DNA of 55,343 nucleotides from Oscillospiraceae bacterium (lineage in GTDB: Bacteria > Bacillota > Clostridia > Oscillospirales > Oscillospiraceae). The translations under genes were made by a program, and so were the position numbers. Positions within the stretch are counted from its first letter, which is position 1, and each line of letters starts with the position of its first letter. The notes under the pieces are model-generated. The model saw nothing but the letters and a program-made list of their open reading frames with translations, was not told the DNA's origin and ran no database searches. Location of the stretch: contig JAEEZZ010000005.1 of NCBI GenBank assembly GCA_016292255.1, forward strand, positions 1-55,343, written 5' to 3'. Below are positions 27,814 through 35,811 of this stretch, piece after piece.

Positions 27814-28053
27814 ATGAGACTTGATAAATTTCTGAAGGTATCAAGAATTATAAAAAGAAGAACCGTGGCCAACGAGGCCTGCGACGCGGAGCGGGTAACG
27901 GTGAACGGCCGTCCCGCCAAGGCGGGCTACGACGTCAAGGTGGGGGACAAGATCTCCATCCGCTTCGGCGCCAGCACTCTGAACGTGGAGGTCCTCCAGG
28001 TATCCGAGACCGTCCGCAAGGACGACGCTGCCGGGATGTACAGAGAGATCTAA
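27814..28053 (+). CDS. rqcP: S4-domain ribosome quality control factor RqcP (YabO-like)
   Basis: A 79-residue S4 RNA-binding protein. MRLDKFLKVSRIIKRRTVANEACDAERVTVNGRPAKAGYDVKVGD is given here by its blocks RLDKFLKVSRIIKRR and VTVNGRPAK, which match YabO/RqcP. RqcP binds 23S rRNA and supports RqcH in adding alanine tails to stalled peptides. The ATG at 27814 has TTGGAGG at 5 bases. Heptamer-flanked hairpin elements lie on both sides, so it is isolated from its usual neighbours. Confidence 0.88.
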   Translation: MRLDKFLKVSRIIKRRTVANEACDAERVTVNGRPAKAGYDVKVGDKISIRFGASTLNVEVLQVSETVRKDDAAGMYREI

Positions 28054-28055
28054 GC

Positions 28056-28155
28056 GAAACGATTAAAACGAAAAACGAAAAAATATGGTATTTTTTTAAA
28101 TCGTCGCGGAGCGACACCTCAGTTTTTCGTTCTTCGTTCTGCGTTTTACGTTTGC
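28056..28155. repeat. Heptamer-flanked hairpin element, copy 2
   Basis: Same design as 27678-27801: AAAACGA heptamers (CG at 28069 and 28076), ATGGTATTTTTTTAAATC, the shared core GTCGCGGAGCGACACC, and inverted heptamers with CG at 28128, 28135, 28142 and 28149. It has lost part of the inner palindrome. It is in direct orientation relative to copy 1. Confidence 0.8.
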
Positions 28156-28171
28156 GGAAAGGGGCCGGTTC

Positions 28172-29695
28172 ATGAGAGGCTTTTTCAAATTGCTGTTATC
28201 CCGTGTCGGCATGGTTTCCGTCGGCATTTTGGCCCAGATCTTCGTGATCTGCGGCTCCGTGTTCTGGTTCGGAGATTACGCGCCGGTCATTAAGACGGTC
28301 ATCAACGTGATGTCTTGGCTGCTGGTGCTGTACGTCCTGTCCCTGCCGGAGAACCCGGCCTACAAGATTGCCTGGATCATCCCGATCCTGGGCTTCCCGG
28401 CCTTCGGCCTGACCCTCTATTTAATGTTCGGCGGCAGCCGTCTGTCCAAGCGTCTGCGCCGGAAGATGGGCGACATCGACATGACCCTGCACGACACCAT
28501 GATCCAGAACGAGGCTGTCATGGAGCTGCTGCGCCAGGACGACCCCGGTGCGGCGGTCCAGGCCCGCTATCTGAGCAATACGGTCCGCTGTCCCGTGTAT
28601 CAGAACAGCTTGACGGATTATTACGACTCCGGCGAGGCCTTCTTCGCCCAGGTCTTCGAGAGCCTGGAGCGGGCGGAGAAGAGCATCTATCTGGAATACT
28701 TCATCGTGGAGGAAGGGGAGATCTGGAGCCGCATTCTGGAGATCCTCACCCGGAAGGCCGCCGCCGGTCTGGACGTGCGCATGATCTACGACGACTTCGG
28801 CTGCATCCAGCGTCTGCCCAAGGACTACGAGCGCCGTCTGGAGGAGCGGGGCATCCAGGCCCGGGCCTTCAACCGCTTCGTCCCCATTCTGAACTCCCGG
28901 CTCAACAACCGGGACCACCGGAAGTTTCTGCTGATCGACGGCGCCGAGGGCTTCACCGGGGGCGTCAACCTGGCGGATGAATACGCCAACTTAGGGGATC
29001 ATCGCTTCGGCCGGTGGAAGGACGCCTGCATCCGCCTGCGGGGGGACGCGGTCTGGTCCATGACGGTGATGTTCCTCTCCATGTGGAGCTACGTGGCCAA
29101 GGCGGAGATCGTGGAGCAGAAGCCCACCTTTCCTCGGCAGCCCGGGGCCGTGGGCTACGTCCAGCCCTATCTCGACACCCCGCTGGACGACGAGGCCGTG
29201 GGCCGGATCGTGTTCAGCAACGTGATCACCGGTGCGCGGCGCTACGTCTGGATCATGACGCCCTACTTGATCATTGACGAGGGCATGGCCGAGACCTTGA
29301 CCAACGCTGCCAAGGCGGGGATCGACGTGCGGATCATCACCCCCGGCATCCCGGACAAGCCCTACGTCTACGAAATGACCCGCGCCAACTACGCCCCGCT
29401 GCTGGAGGGCGGCGTCCGGATCTTCGAGTACAGCCCCGGCTTTATCCATTCCAAGGTCTTCCTTTCCGACGACAATACCGCCGCTGTTGGGACCGTGAAT
29501 CTGGATTTCCGCAGCCTCTACCTGCACTTCGAGGACGGCGTCTGGCTCTACCGGGCGGGCTGTATCCCGGCCATCCGGGCCGACTTTGACGCCACCTTCC
29601 CCCAGTGTCGGGAGGTGGTCCGGGGCAACCCCAACATCGGCGTGTTCCGGCAGCTCTACCGTTCCGTTCTGCGGCTGCTTTCGCCGCTGATGTGA
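28172..29695 (+). CDS. cls: Cardiolipin synthase
   Basis: A 507-residue membrane enzyme that joins two phosphatidylglycerols. Two N-terminal helices (about 17-35 and 45-85) lead to two PLD domains. HKD motif 1 is RDHRKFLLIDG with H249 and K251, and motif 2 is IHSKVFLSDD near residue 430 with GTVNLDFRS after it. First gene of an apparent operon with the three genes that follow. Length is normal. Confidence 0.94.
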   Translation: MRGFFKLLLSRVGMVSVGILAQIFVICGSVFWFGDYAPVIKTVINVMSWLLVLYVLSLPENPAYKIAWIIPILGFPAFGLTLYLMFGGSRLSKRLRRKMGDIDMTLHDTMIQNEAVMELLRQDDPGAAVQARYLSNTVRCPVYQNSLTDYYDSGEAFFAQVFESLERAEKSIYLEYFIVEEGEIWSRILEILTRKAAAGLDVRMIYDDFGCIQRLPKDYERRLEERGIQARAFNRFVPILNSRLNNRDHRKFLLIDGAEGFTGGVNLADEYANLGDHRFGRWKDACIRLRGDAVWSMTVMFLSMWSYVAKAEIVEQKPTFPRQPGAVGYVQPYLDTPLDDEAVGRIVFSNVITGARRYVWIMTPYLIIDEGMAETLTNAAKAGIDVRIITPGIPDKPYVYEMTRANYAPLLEGGVRIFEYSPGFIHSKVFLSDDNTAAVGTVNLDFRSLYLHFEDGVWLYRAGCIPAIRADFDATFPQCREVVRGNPNIGVFRQLYRSVLRLLSPLM

Positions 29696-29742
29696 TCCCG
29701 CAGCCTGCAGGCCCCAGACTGTGATTGAATGGAGGCTTCCCC

Positions 29743-30867
29743 ATGAAAACGATCAAGAAGATCCTAATGATCCTCGGGGTCATCCTCGGCGTTGTCCTGT
29801 TGGCCGCCATCGGCCTGTTTACATGGCTGACCATCACCGAGTACCGCCCCGAGGCCGAAGAACCCGTGGCGCTGTATTACCTCGTGCCTGAGGTGGGAGA
29901 CGCCGGTGAGGAGGGCAGCTGGGCCGAGGGCTTTGCCTCTGAGGGCGAGAATCTGGATCGGTCTTCCTTCACCCTTCTGTCATGGAACCTCGGCTACTGC
30001 GCGCTGGGTTCGGAAAGCGATTTCTTCATGGACGGCGGCAAGGAGATTCGCCCCGCGTCGGAGGAGCTGATTCAAAAAAATCTGGATGGGATCTGCAGCA
30101 TCCTTTCTGCACAGGATGCGGATTTCCTTCTGCTGCAGGAGGTGGATTCCGACTCCAAGCGCAGCTACGGCATGAACGAGGTGACGGCCCTGCGGGATAA
30201 GCTGGGCCGGACCTGTGCCTACGCGCTGAACTACTCCTGCAGCTACGTGCCTTATCCGTGGCCGCCCATCGGCAAGGTCCACGCCGGCCTGCTGACCTGC
30301 TCCCGCTATGCCGTCTCTGAAGCAACGCGGATCAGCCTGCCCTGTCCCTTCTCCTGGCCGGTCTCCATGGTCAGTCTCAAGCGCTGCCTGCTGGTGAGCC
30401 GCATTCCGCTGGCCGGAAGCGAGAAGGAGCTTGTGCTGGTGAATCTGCATTTGGAGGCCTACGACGACGGCGAGGGAAAGCTGGCCCAGGCCAGGCAGCT
30501 TCGGGAGCTCCTTGCCGCGGAGTATGAGAAGGGAAACTACGTGGTGGCCGGCGGAGACTGGAATCAACTGTTTCCCGATACCGAATCGGCCTGGCCGAAT
30601 ACCCATCGCGAGCTCTGGACGGCCGGCCTTCTGGACGAGACGGAGCTGGCCGAGGGATGGCACTACGTCTGGGACGAAACCGTTCCCAGCTGCCGCCTGC
30701 TGAATCAGCCCTACGACCCGACGGATGCCGAGAACACCCAGTATTATGTGATCGACGGCTTTCTGATCTCTCCGAATCTGAGCGTGGAGCGGGTGGAGAC
30801 CCTGGACGCGGGCTTTGCGTACAGCGATCACAATCCCGTTGCGCTGACGCTGCGCCTGGAGGATTGA
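29743..30867 (+). CDS. Endonuclease/exonuclease/phosphatase family protein, membrane-anchored
   Basis: A 374-residue protein with an N-terminal helix (about 5-28). The EEP fold carries LLSWNLGY, the metal Glu in LLQEVDSDSK, VVAGGDWNQL and the terminal His in YSDHNPVALTL, so catalytic residues are intact. It probably acts outside the membrane on a phosphodiester or nucleic acid. The start has GGAGG at 7 bases. It is 47 bp after cls, which raises the possibility of a phospholipid-linked substrate (inference). Confidence 0.85.
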   Translation: MKTIKKILMILGVILGVVLLAAIGLFTWLTITEYRPEAEEPVALYYLVPEVGDAGEEGSWAEGFASEGENLDRSSFTLLSWNLGYCALGSESDFFMDGGKEIRPASEELIQKNLDGICSILSAQDADFLLLQEVDSDSKRSYGMNEVTALRDKLGRTCAYALNYSCSYVPYPWPPIGKVHAGLLTCSRYAVSEATRISLPCPFSWPVSMVSLKRCLLVSRIPLAGSEKELVLVNLHLEAYDDGEGKLAQARQLRELLAAEYEKGNYVVAGGDWNQLFPDTESAWPNTHRELWTAGLLDETELAEGWHYVWDETVPSCRLLNQPYDPTDAENTQYYVIDGFLISPNLSVERVETLDAGFAYSDHNPVALTLRLED

Positions 30868-30870
30868 ATC

Positions 30871-31155
30871 ATGTCTGCGATATTGAAAATCGCCCTCTGC
30901 GTGCTGGGGGTCAATCTGTTGTGCTTTTTGGTGTTCGGCCTGGACAAGGCCCTGGCCGCAGGCAAAAAGCGCCGGATCCCGGAGGCGACCCTGCTGACCC
31001 TTGCCTTTCTGGGGGGCAGCATCGGGGCCATGACCGGCATGACCGTCTTTCACCATAAGACGGACGCCCGGGCCCATCCGGTCTTCGTCTGGGGGATCCC
31101 GGCAATCTTCCTGCTGGAGCTGGCGGGGCTGGCGGCGCTTTTTGGAGGGAAATGA
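30871..31155 (+). CDS. DUF1294 membrane protein
   Basis: A 94-residue protein with three hydrophobic helices. NLLCFLVFGLDKALAAGKKRRIPEATLL and the FLGGSIGAMTGMTVFHHKT block are typical of DUF1294. Function is unknown. It starts 3 bp after the EEP gene, so it is translationally linked. Confidence 0.85.
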   Translation: MSAILKIALCVLGVNLLCFLVFGLDKALAAGKKRRIPEATLLTLAFLGGSIGAMTGMTVFHHKTDARAHPVFVWGIPAIFLLELAGLAALFGGK

Positions 31156-31158
31156 GCC

Positions 31159-31584
31159 ATGAAAAAAACCATGACTATCCTGCTTTCCCTGGCCTTCGTG
31201 CTGATCCTGACCGCGGCGGTGCTGCTGATCCTGTTCGTGTTCCGGCTGAGCCCGGAGCAGAGCCCGGCCCAGCCCCTGGAGGACTATCTGGCCGAGCACT
31301 GGAAGGTGTTCACCCTCCGCAGCTGGGACGCCAAAACCGGGGCCCTGGAGCTGGACTACCCCCTGCGCTTCACCTATGAGCAGATGAAAAAATACGGCGG
31401 CAGCATGGAGGAGCTCCGAAATCTGCCCACCGGAAACCTGAGCACGGTGGAGAGTCTGAAGCTCGGCGTCCGCGAGGCCTGCGAGGTACAGCTTCGCTCC
31501 GTCACCGTTTACGGCATGACCACCGACGGCCAGGTGGCCTACACCGTCCATCCCGACGGCAGCATCACAGCCTGCTGGGATTAA
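31159..31584 (+). CDS. Hypothetical membrane-anchored protein
   Basis: A 141-residue protein not recognised. Residues 5-30 are a signal-anchor helix without a lipobox Cys. The exported part has a charged, β-rich composition (WKVFTLRSWDAKTGALELDY). It begins 3 bp after DUF1294 and is the last gene before a strong terminator, so it belongs to the cls operon. Confidence 0.75.
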   Translation: MKKTMTILLSLAFVLILTAAVLLILFVFRLSPEQSPAQPLEDYLAEHWKVFTLRSWDAKTGALELDYPLRFTYEQMKKYGGSMEELRNLPTGNLSTVESLKLGVREACEVQLRSVTVYGMTTDGQVAYTVHPDGSITACWD

Positions 31585-31634
31585 AAAATGCCCCGCTGCG
31601 ATTCATGCATGCATGAATCGCAGCGGGGCATTTT
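31585..31634. terminator. Bidirectional terminator, 50-bp perfect palindrome
   Basis: Perfectly symmetric about 31609/31610, with ends AAAATGCCCC and GGGGCATTTT and centre ATTCATGCATGCATGAAT. It starts at the base after the stop codon of the rightward gene and serves htpG from the other side. Confidence 0.9.
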
Positions 31635-31635
31635 C

Positions 31636-31661
31636 GTAGGGTGGCCAGTCATCTGGCCGCC
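31636..31661. repeat. GTAG palindrome, TGGCCAG…CTGGCCG variant
   Basis: GTAGGGTGGCCAGTCATCTGG then CCGCC: an imperfect palindrome headed by GTAG, between the terminator and the htpG stop. Confidence 0.6.
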
Positions 31662-31667
31662 AATCTT

Positions 31668-33572
31668 TTACAGCAGCCCGCAGATCAGATCCGTGTAGGC
31701 CTGGGCGTCTTCGATGGGCAGATCCGCCAGGATCAGACCCTGGGCGTAGAGCACCTGGGCGTACTGCTTGGCCTTCTCCGGGTCGGAGCCGATCATGGCC
31801 TTCAGCTTCTGCACCACGGGGTGCTCCGGATTCAGCCGCAGGATCTTCTGCACGGGGATGGACATACCGGGATTCACCCGCTTGAAGTACTTTTCCATCT
31901 CGAAGCTCATGCCGCCCTCGGGCACCAGGCAGACGGGATGGGAGCCCAGATCTCCGGAGACCTCTGCCTTGGAGATCTTGCCATCCAGAGCGGTCTGGAT
32001 GAATTCCAGCTCGGACTTCCACTCTGCGGCGGCGGCCTCGGCGGCCTTCTTTTCCTCCTCGGAGGCCAGATCCAGGTCGTCGGTGGCCAGGTTGCGGAAG
32101 TCCTTCTCCATGAAGTTCATCAGCGTCTGGGGCACGAACTCGTCCACATCCTCGGTCATGAACAGCACGTCGTAGCCCTTCTCCTGGAGCCGCTGGTACT
32201 GAGGCAGCTGGGCCAGCCGGGCGTTGCTCTCGCCGGCGGCAAAGTAGATGTGCTTCTGCGCCTCGGGCATGGCCTCCACGTATTCCTTGAGGGTGACCAG
32301 CTTCTGCTCCTTGGCGGACCAGAACAGCAGCAGATCCTGCAGCGCCTCCTTGTGCATCCCGTAGTCGGAGACGGTGCCGTACTTGAGCTGACGGCCAAAG
32401 GCGGCGAAGAATTTCTCGTAGTCCTCCCGCTTGTCCTTCTGCATATTCAGCAGCTCCTGCTTGATCTTCTTCTCCAGATTGCCGGAGATGATGGAGAGCT
32501 GCCGATTGTGCTGGAGCATCTCACGGCTGATGTTCAGACTCAGATCGGCGGTGTCCACCACGCCCCGGACGAAGCGGAAGTAGTCGGGGATCAGATCCTC
32601 GCAGTGCTCCATGATGAGCACGCCGGAGGAGTAGAGCTGCAGGCCCTTCTTGAACTCCTTGGTGTAGAAGTCGTAGGGCGCCTTGGCCGGGATGTAGAGC
32701 AGCGCCTTGTAGGTGACGGCGCCCTCCACGCTGATGGGGATGTGGGCCAGGGGCTTTTCATAGTCGAAGAACTTGTCCTTGTAGAAGCCGTCGTACTCCT
32801 CGTCGGTCACGTCCTTCTTGGCCTTCAGCCACACGGGAACCATGGAGTTCAGGGTGGTGAGCTCCGTGTAGCTCTCCCATTCGGGCTCCTTGTCCTCGTC
32901 CTTTTCTCCCTCGGGGACTTCCTTCTGGCGGCTCTTTTCCATCTCCATGCGGATGGGGTAGCGGATATAGTCGGAGTATTTCTTCACCAGGTTCTGCAGC
33001 TCATACTGCTCCAGGAAGCGGGAGTATTTCTCCCCCTCGGTGTCGGCCTTGAGCTTCAGAATGACCTCGGTGCCCACGGTGGTCTTCTCGCAGGGGCTGA
33101 CGGTATAGCCGTCCGCGCCGGAGGACTGCCACATCCAGGCCTCCTCCTCGCCGTATTTCTTGGAAAGCACAGTGACGGTGTCCGCCACCATGAAAGCGGA
33201 GTAGAAGCCCACGCCGAACTGGCCGATGATGTCCACGTCGCTCTGATCCTTGTCCATCTCCTGCTTGAACTGCAGAGAGCCGCTCTTGGCGATGGTGCCC
33301 AGGTTCTGCTCTATCTCGTCCTTGCTCATGCCGATGCCGTTGTCGGAGATCGTCAGCAGTCCCAGCTTCTTGTCCACCCGCAGGTCGATGGCGAAGTCCT
33401 CCCGGTTGAGGCCCACATTCTGATCCGTCAGCGCCAGATAGGCCAGCTTGTCAATGGCGTCGCTGGCGTTGGAGATCAGCTCCCGGAGGAAGATCTCCTC
33501 ATGGGTGTAGATGGAGTTGATCATCATATCCAGCAGCCGCTTGGATTCCGCTTTGAATTGCTTTTTCGACAT
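31668..33572 (-). CDS. htpG: Hsp90-family chaperone HtpG
   Basis: A 634-residue chaperone. The GHKL ATP site shows ELISNASDAIDKL, TISDNGIGM and IGQFGVGFYSAFMVAD. Middle and C-terminal dimer domains are complete. The start MSKKQFKAES at 33572 fits the family. The GTG 9 bases upstream is an alternative. It is monocistronic and preceded by a perfect CIRCE, so HrcA repression is expected. In Bacillus subtilis htpG is not under CIRCE. Confidence 0.95.
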   Translation of the reverse strand: MSKKQFKAESKRLLDMMINSIYTHEEIFLRELISNASDAIDKLAYLALTDQNVGLNREDFAIDLRVDKKLGLLTISDNGIGMSKDEIEQNLGTIAKSGSLQFKQEMDKDQSDVDIIGQFGVGFYSAFMVADTVTVLSKKYGEEEAWMWQSSGADGYTVSPCEKTTVGTEVILKLKADTEGEKYSRFLEQYELQNLVKKYSDYIRYPIRMEMEKSRQKEVPEGEKDEDKEPEWESYTELTTLNSMVPVWLKAKKDVTDEEYDGFYKDKFFDYEKPLAHIPISVEGAVTYKALLYIPAKAPYDFYTKEFKKGLQLYSSGVLIMEHCEDLIPDYFRFVRGVVDTADLSLNISREMLQHNRQLSIISGNLEKKIKQELLNMQKDKREDYEKFFAAFGRQLKYGTVSDYGMHKEALQDLLLFWSAKEQKLVTLKEYVEAMPEAQKHIYFAAGESNARLAQLPQYQRLQEKGYDVLFMTEDVDEFVPQTLMNFMEKDFRNLATDDLDLASEEEKKAAEAAAAEWKSELEFIQTALDGKISKAEVSGDLGSHPVCLVPEGGMSFEMEKYFKRVNPGMSIPVQKILRLNPEHPVVQKLKAMIGSDPEKAKQYAQVLYAQGLILADLPIEDAQAYTDLICGLL

Positions 33573-33606
33573 TTTTATCACTCTTTTTCGTAATATTGTA
33601 ATGGGT

Positions 33607-33633
33607 TTAGCACTCTTTGTTTCTGAGTGCTAA
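33607..33633. promoter_or_regulatory. CIRCE operator (HrcA binding site)
   Basis: TTAGCACTC (33607-33615), nine bases, GAGTGCTAA (33625-33633): an exact match to the CIRCE consensus, extended outward by GGGT/ACCC pairing. It overlaps the htpG transcription start. Confidence 0.97.
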
Positions 33634-33637
33634 ACCC

Positions 33638-33665
33638 ATTATAGCAAGCTTTTCCCAAAAAGCAA
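33638..33665 (-). promoter_or_regulatory. htpG: htpG promoter
   Basis: Minus-strand TTGCTT (33660-33665), 16-bp spacer, TATAAT (33638-33643), immediately upstream of CIRCE. Confidence 0.8.
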
Positions 33666-33705
33666 GCCCTTCTTTGCATTTTTTACAAATCGTTCAGAAA
33701 GCAGA

Positions 33706-33734
33706 TTGACAAACGAATGCTTTTGAAATACAAT
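33706..33734 (+). promoter_or_regulatory. Promoter of the FkbH-ACP-MBOAT-SGNH operon
   Basis: Consensus TTGACA (33706-33711), 17-bp spacer, TACAAT (33729-33734), about 45 bases before the start codon. Confidence 0.8.
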
Positions 33735-33780
33735 CTAAGGAGTACTTTTTTGCAAAATTACAGAGCTGCTGGAGGTACCC

Positions 33781-35574
33781 ATGCTGGAAGCGCTGAACTA
33801 TCCTTTTGATCCCGCCCTGCTGCTGAAAAAGCGTCGTTCCCTCAAACGGGAACTTCTGTCGGACGGAAGCACCCGTATCGAGAAGCGGATCGCTGTGCTG
33901 GGCGGCTCCACCACCCATGATATCATCGATATGCTGGAGCTCTTTTTGCTGAATTTCGGCATTGAGCCCCGTTTCTATGAGTCCGAATACGGCCAGTTTT
34001 ACGAGGACGCCCTGTTTGGGCAGGAGCTGGCGGAATTCCAGCCGGAGCTGGTTTTCCTGCACACATCCTTCCGCAATCTTCGCTTCCTGCCCACCGCGGA
34101 GGACAACGCCTCTTCTGTGGCGGAGAAGCTGGATCGGGAGACCGCCCATTTCACCGCAGTCTGGGAGAACGTTTCCACCCGCTTCGGCTGTCCCGTGATC
34201 CAGAATAACTTTGAGCCGCCCTATTACCGTCTGCTGGGCAACCGGGACGCCTGGGATCCCCGGGGTTGGACTTGCTACGCCCTGGAGATGAACCGCCGCT
34301 TTGCGGACTATGCCGCCGCGCATGAGAGCTTCTATCTCAACGACCTGGCCTATGCCGCGGGGGACTACGGCCTGCAGGCCTGGAGCGACCCGCTCTACTG
34401 GCATATGTACAAATACTGTATGTGCCTGAACGCCATCCCCGCCTTTGCCTACCAGACGGCTTGCATTGTCAAGTCGATCTACGGCAAGAACAAAAAGGCC
34501 CTGGTTCTGGATCTGGACAACACCCTCTGGGGCGGCGTTGTGGGTGACGACGGCGTGGAGGGCATCGAAATCGGCCAGGAGACCTCAATGGGTCAGAGCT
34601 ACGCGGAGTTCCAGCGCTATCTCAAGACCCTGTCCTCCTACGGCGTGCTGCTGGCGGTGAACTCCAAGAACGACGAGGTCAACGCCCTGGCCGGGCTGGA
34701 GCATCCCGACGGCGCCTTAAAGCCCAGAGACTTTGTAGCCATCCGGGCCAACTGGGAGCCCAAGAGCAAGAACTTCGGCGACATTGCCGCCGCGCTGAAC
34801 ATCCTCCCGGACAGCATGGTCTTTGTAGACGACAACCCGGCGGAGCGGGCCATTGTGACCAGGGTCTATCCCGAGGTCTCCGCGCCCCCGCTGGATATGC
34901 CGGAGCACTATGTGGGGCTCCTGGATCGGGCCGGCTACTTTGAGGCCACCGCTCTTTCCAAGGACGATCTGGCCCGGGTGGATATGTACCGGCAGAACGC
35001 CGCCCGTGCGGAGCAGCAGAACCGCTTTACCGACTACGGGGAGTATCTGCGCTCTCTGCAGATGAAGGCGGTGATTCAGCCCTTTGAGCCCATGGTTCTG
35101 GCCCGGGTGACCCAGCTCACCAATAAGTCCAACCAGTTCAACCTCACCACCCGCCGTTACACGGAGAGCGAGATCGAGGCGGCCTCCAAGGACAGCAATC
35201 GCATCACCCTCTACGGCCGTCTGGCCGACGTCTTTGGCGACAACGGCCTGGTTTCCGTGGTCATCGGCCGGCAGGAGGGGGAGCGGCTGCACATTGAGCT
35301 CTGGCTCATGAGCTGCCGGGTTCTGAAGCGGAACATGGAGCACGCCATGCTGGACAGCCTGGCGGCGGCGGCCAGAGCCCGCGGAGTGCGGACGCTGGTG
35401 GGCTACTATTACAAGACCGCCAAGAACGGCATGGTTCGGGACTTCTACAAGGACTTCGGCTTTACGCTGGCTGCCGCAGAGGGCGAAGACACCGTCTGGG
35501 AGCTGGATATCACCGATTATCAGAACAAAAATCAATTTATCGAGGTAAACGAGGGTCATTATGAACAGAACTGA
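33781..35574 (+). CDS. FkbH-like HAD-IIIC phosphatase / acyl-ACP loading enzyme
   Basis: A 597-residue protein. The N-terminal SGNH-like part begins with AVLGGSTTHDI (residues 39-49). The HAD domain has DLDNTLWGGVVGDDG with D244 and D246, then VNSKND, KSKNFGDIAAALNI and FVDDNPAERA, so all four HAD motifs are intact. The C-terminal third is a GNAT-like domain (LMSCRVLKRNMEHAMLDS). Characterised FkbH enzymes take 1,3-bisphosphoglycerate, remove phosphate and load D-glyceryl onto an ACP. It overlaps the ACP gene by 14 bp. The loaded group here is inferred, not shown. Confidence 0.88.
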   Translation: MLEALNYPFDPALLLKKRRSLKRELLSDGSTRIEKRIAVLGGSTTHDIIDMLELFLLNFGIEPRFYESEYGQFYEDALFGQELAEFQPELVFLHTSFRNLRFLPTAEDNASSVAEKLDRETAHFTAVWENVSTRFGCPVIQNNFEPPYYRLLGNRDAWDPRGWTCYALEMNRRFADYAAAHESFYLNDLAYAAGDYGLQAWSDPLYWHMYKYCMCLNAIPAFAYQTACIVKSIYGKNKKALVLDLDNTLWGGVVGDDGVEGIEIGQETSMGQSYAEFQRYLKTLSSYGVLLAVNSKNDEVNALAGLEHPDGALKPRDFVAIRANWEPKSKNFGDIAAALNILPDSMVFVDDNPAERAIVTRVYPEVSAPPLDMPEHYVGLLDRAGYFEATALSKDDLARVDMYRQNAARAEQQNRFTDYGEYLRSLQMKAVIQPFEPMVLARVTQLTNKSNQFNLTTRRYTESEIEAASKDSNRITLYGRLADVFGDNGLVSVVIGRQEGERLHIELWLMSCRVLKRNMEHAMLDSLAAAARARGVRTLVGYYYKTAKNGMVRDFYKDFGFTLAAAEGEDTVWELDITDYQNKNQFIEVNEGHYEQN

Positions 35575-35800
35575 AATTTTTGAACAGCTGAACGAGGTGT
35601 TCCGGGACGTATTTGACGATCCCTCCATCACTGTGACCGAGCAGACCACCGCTGCCGACATCGAGGGCTGGGACAGCCTGATGCATATCAGCCTGATCTC
35701 CGCCGTGGAGGACGCGTTTGACCTGTCCTTCCCTATGAAGACGGTTCTCGCCATGAAAAATGTGGGGGATATGGTCAACGCCATCGCGGACAGGCTGTGA
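35561..35800 (+). CDS. Acyl carrier protein of the acylation operon
   Basis: A 79-residue ACP. The phosphopantetheine site is S39 in EGWDSLMHISLI, and the helix pattern is complete. Overlap with the FkbH-like gene and the 11-bp gap to the MBOAT gene show it is dedicated to this pathway rather than to fatty-acid synthesis. It plays the part that DltC plays in D-alanylation. Confidence 0.93.
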   Translation: MNRTEIFEQLNEVFRDVFDDPSITVTEQTTAADIEGWDSLMHISLISAVEDAFDLSFPMKTVLAMKNVGDMVNAIADRL

Positions 35801-35811
35801 GCTGACAGACC

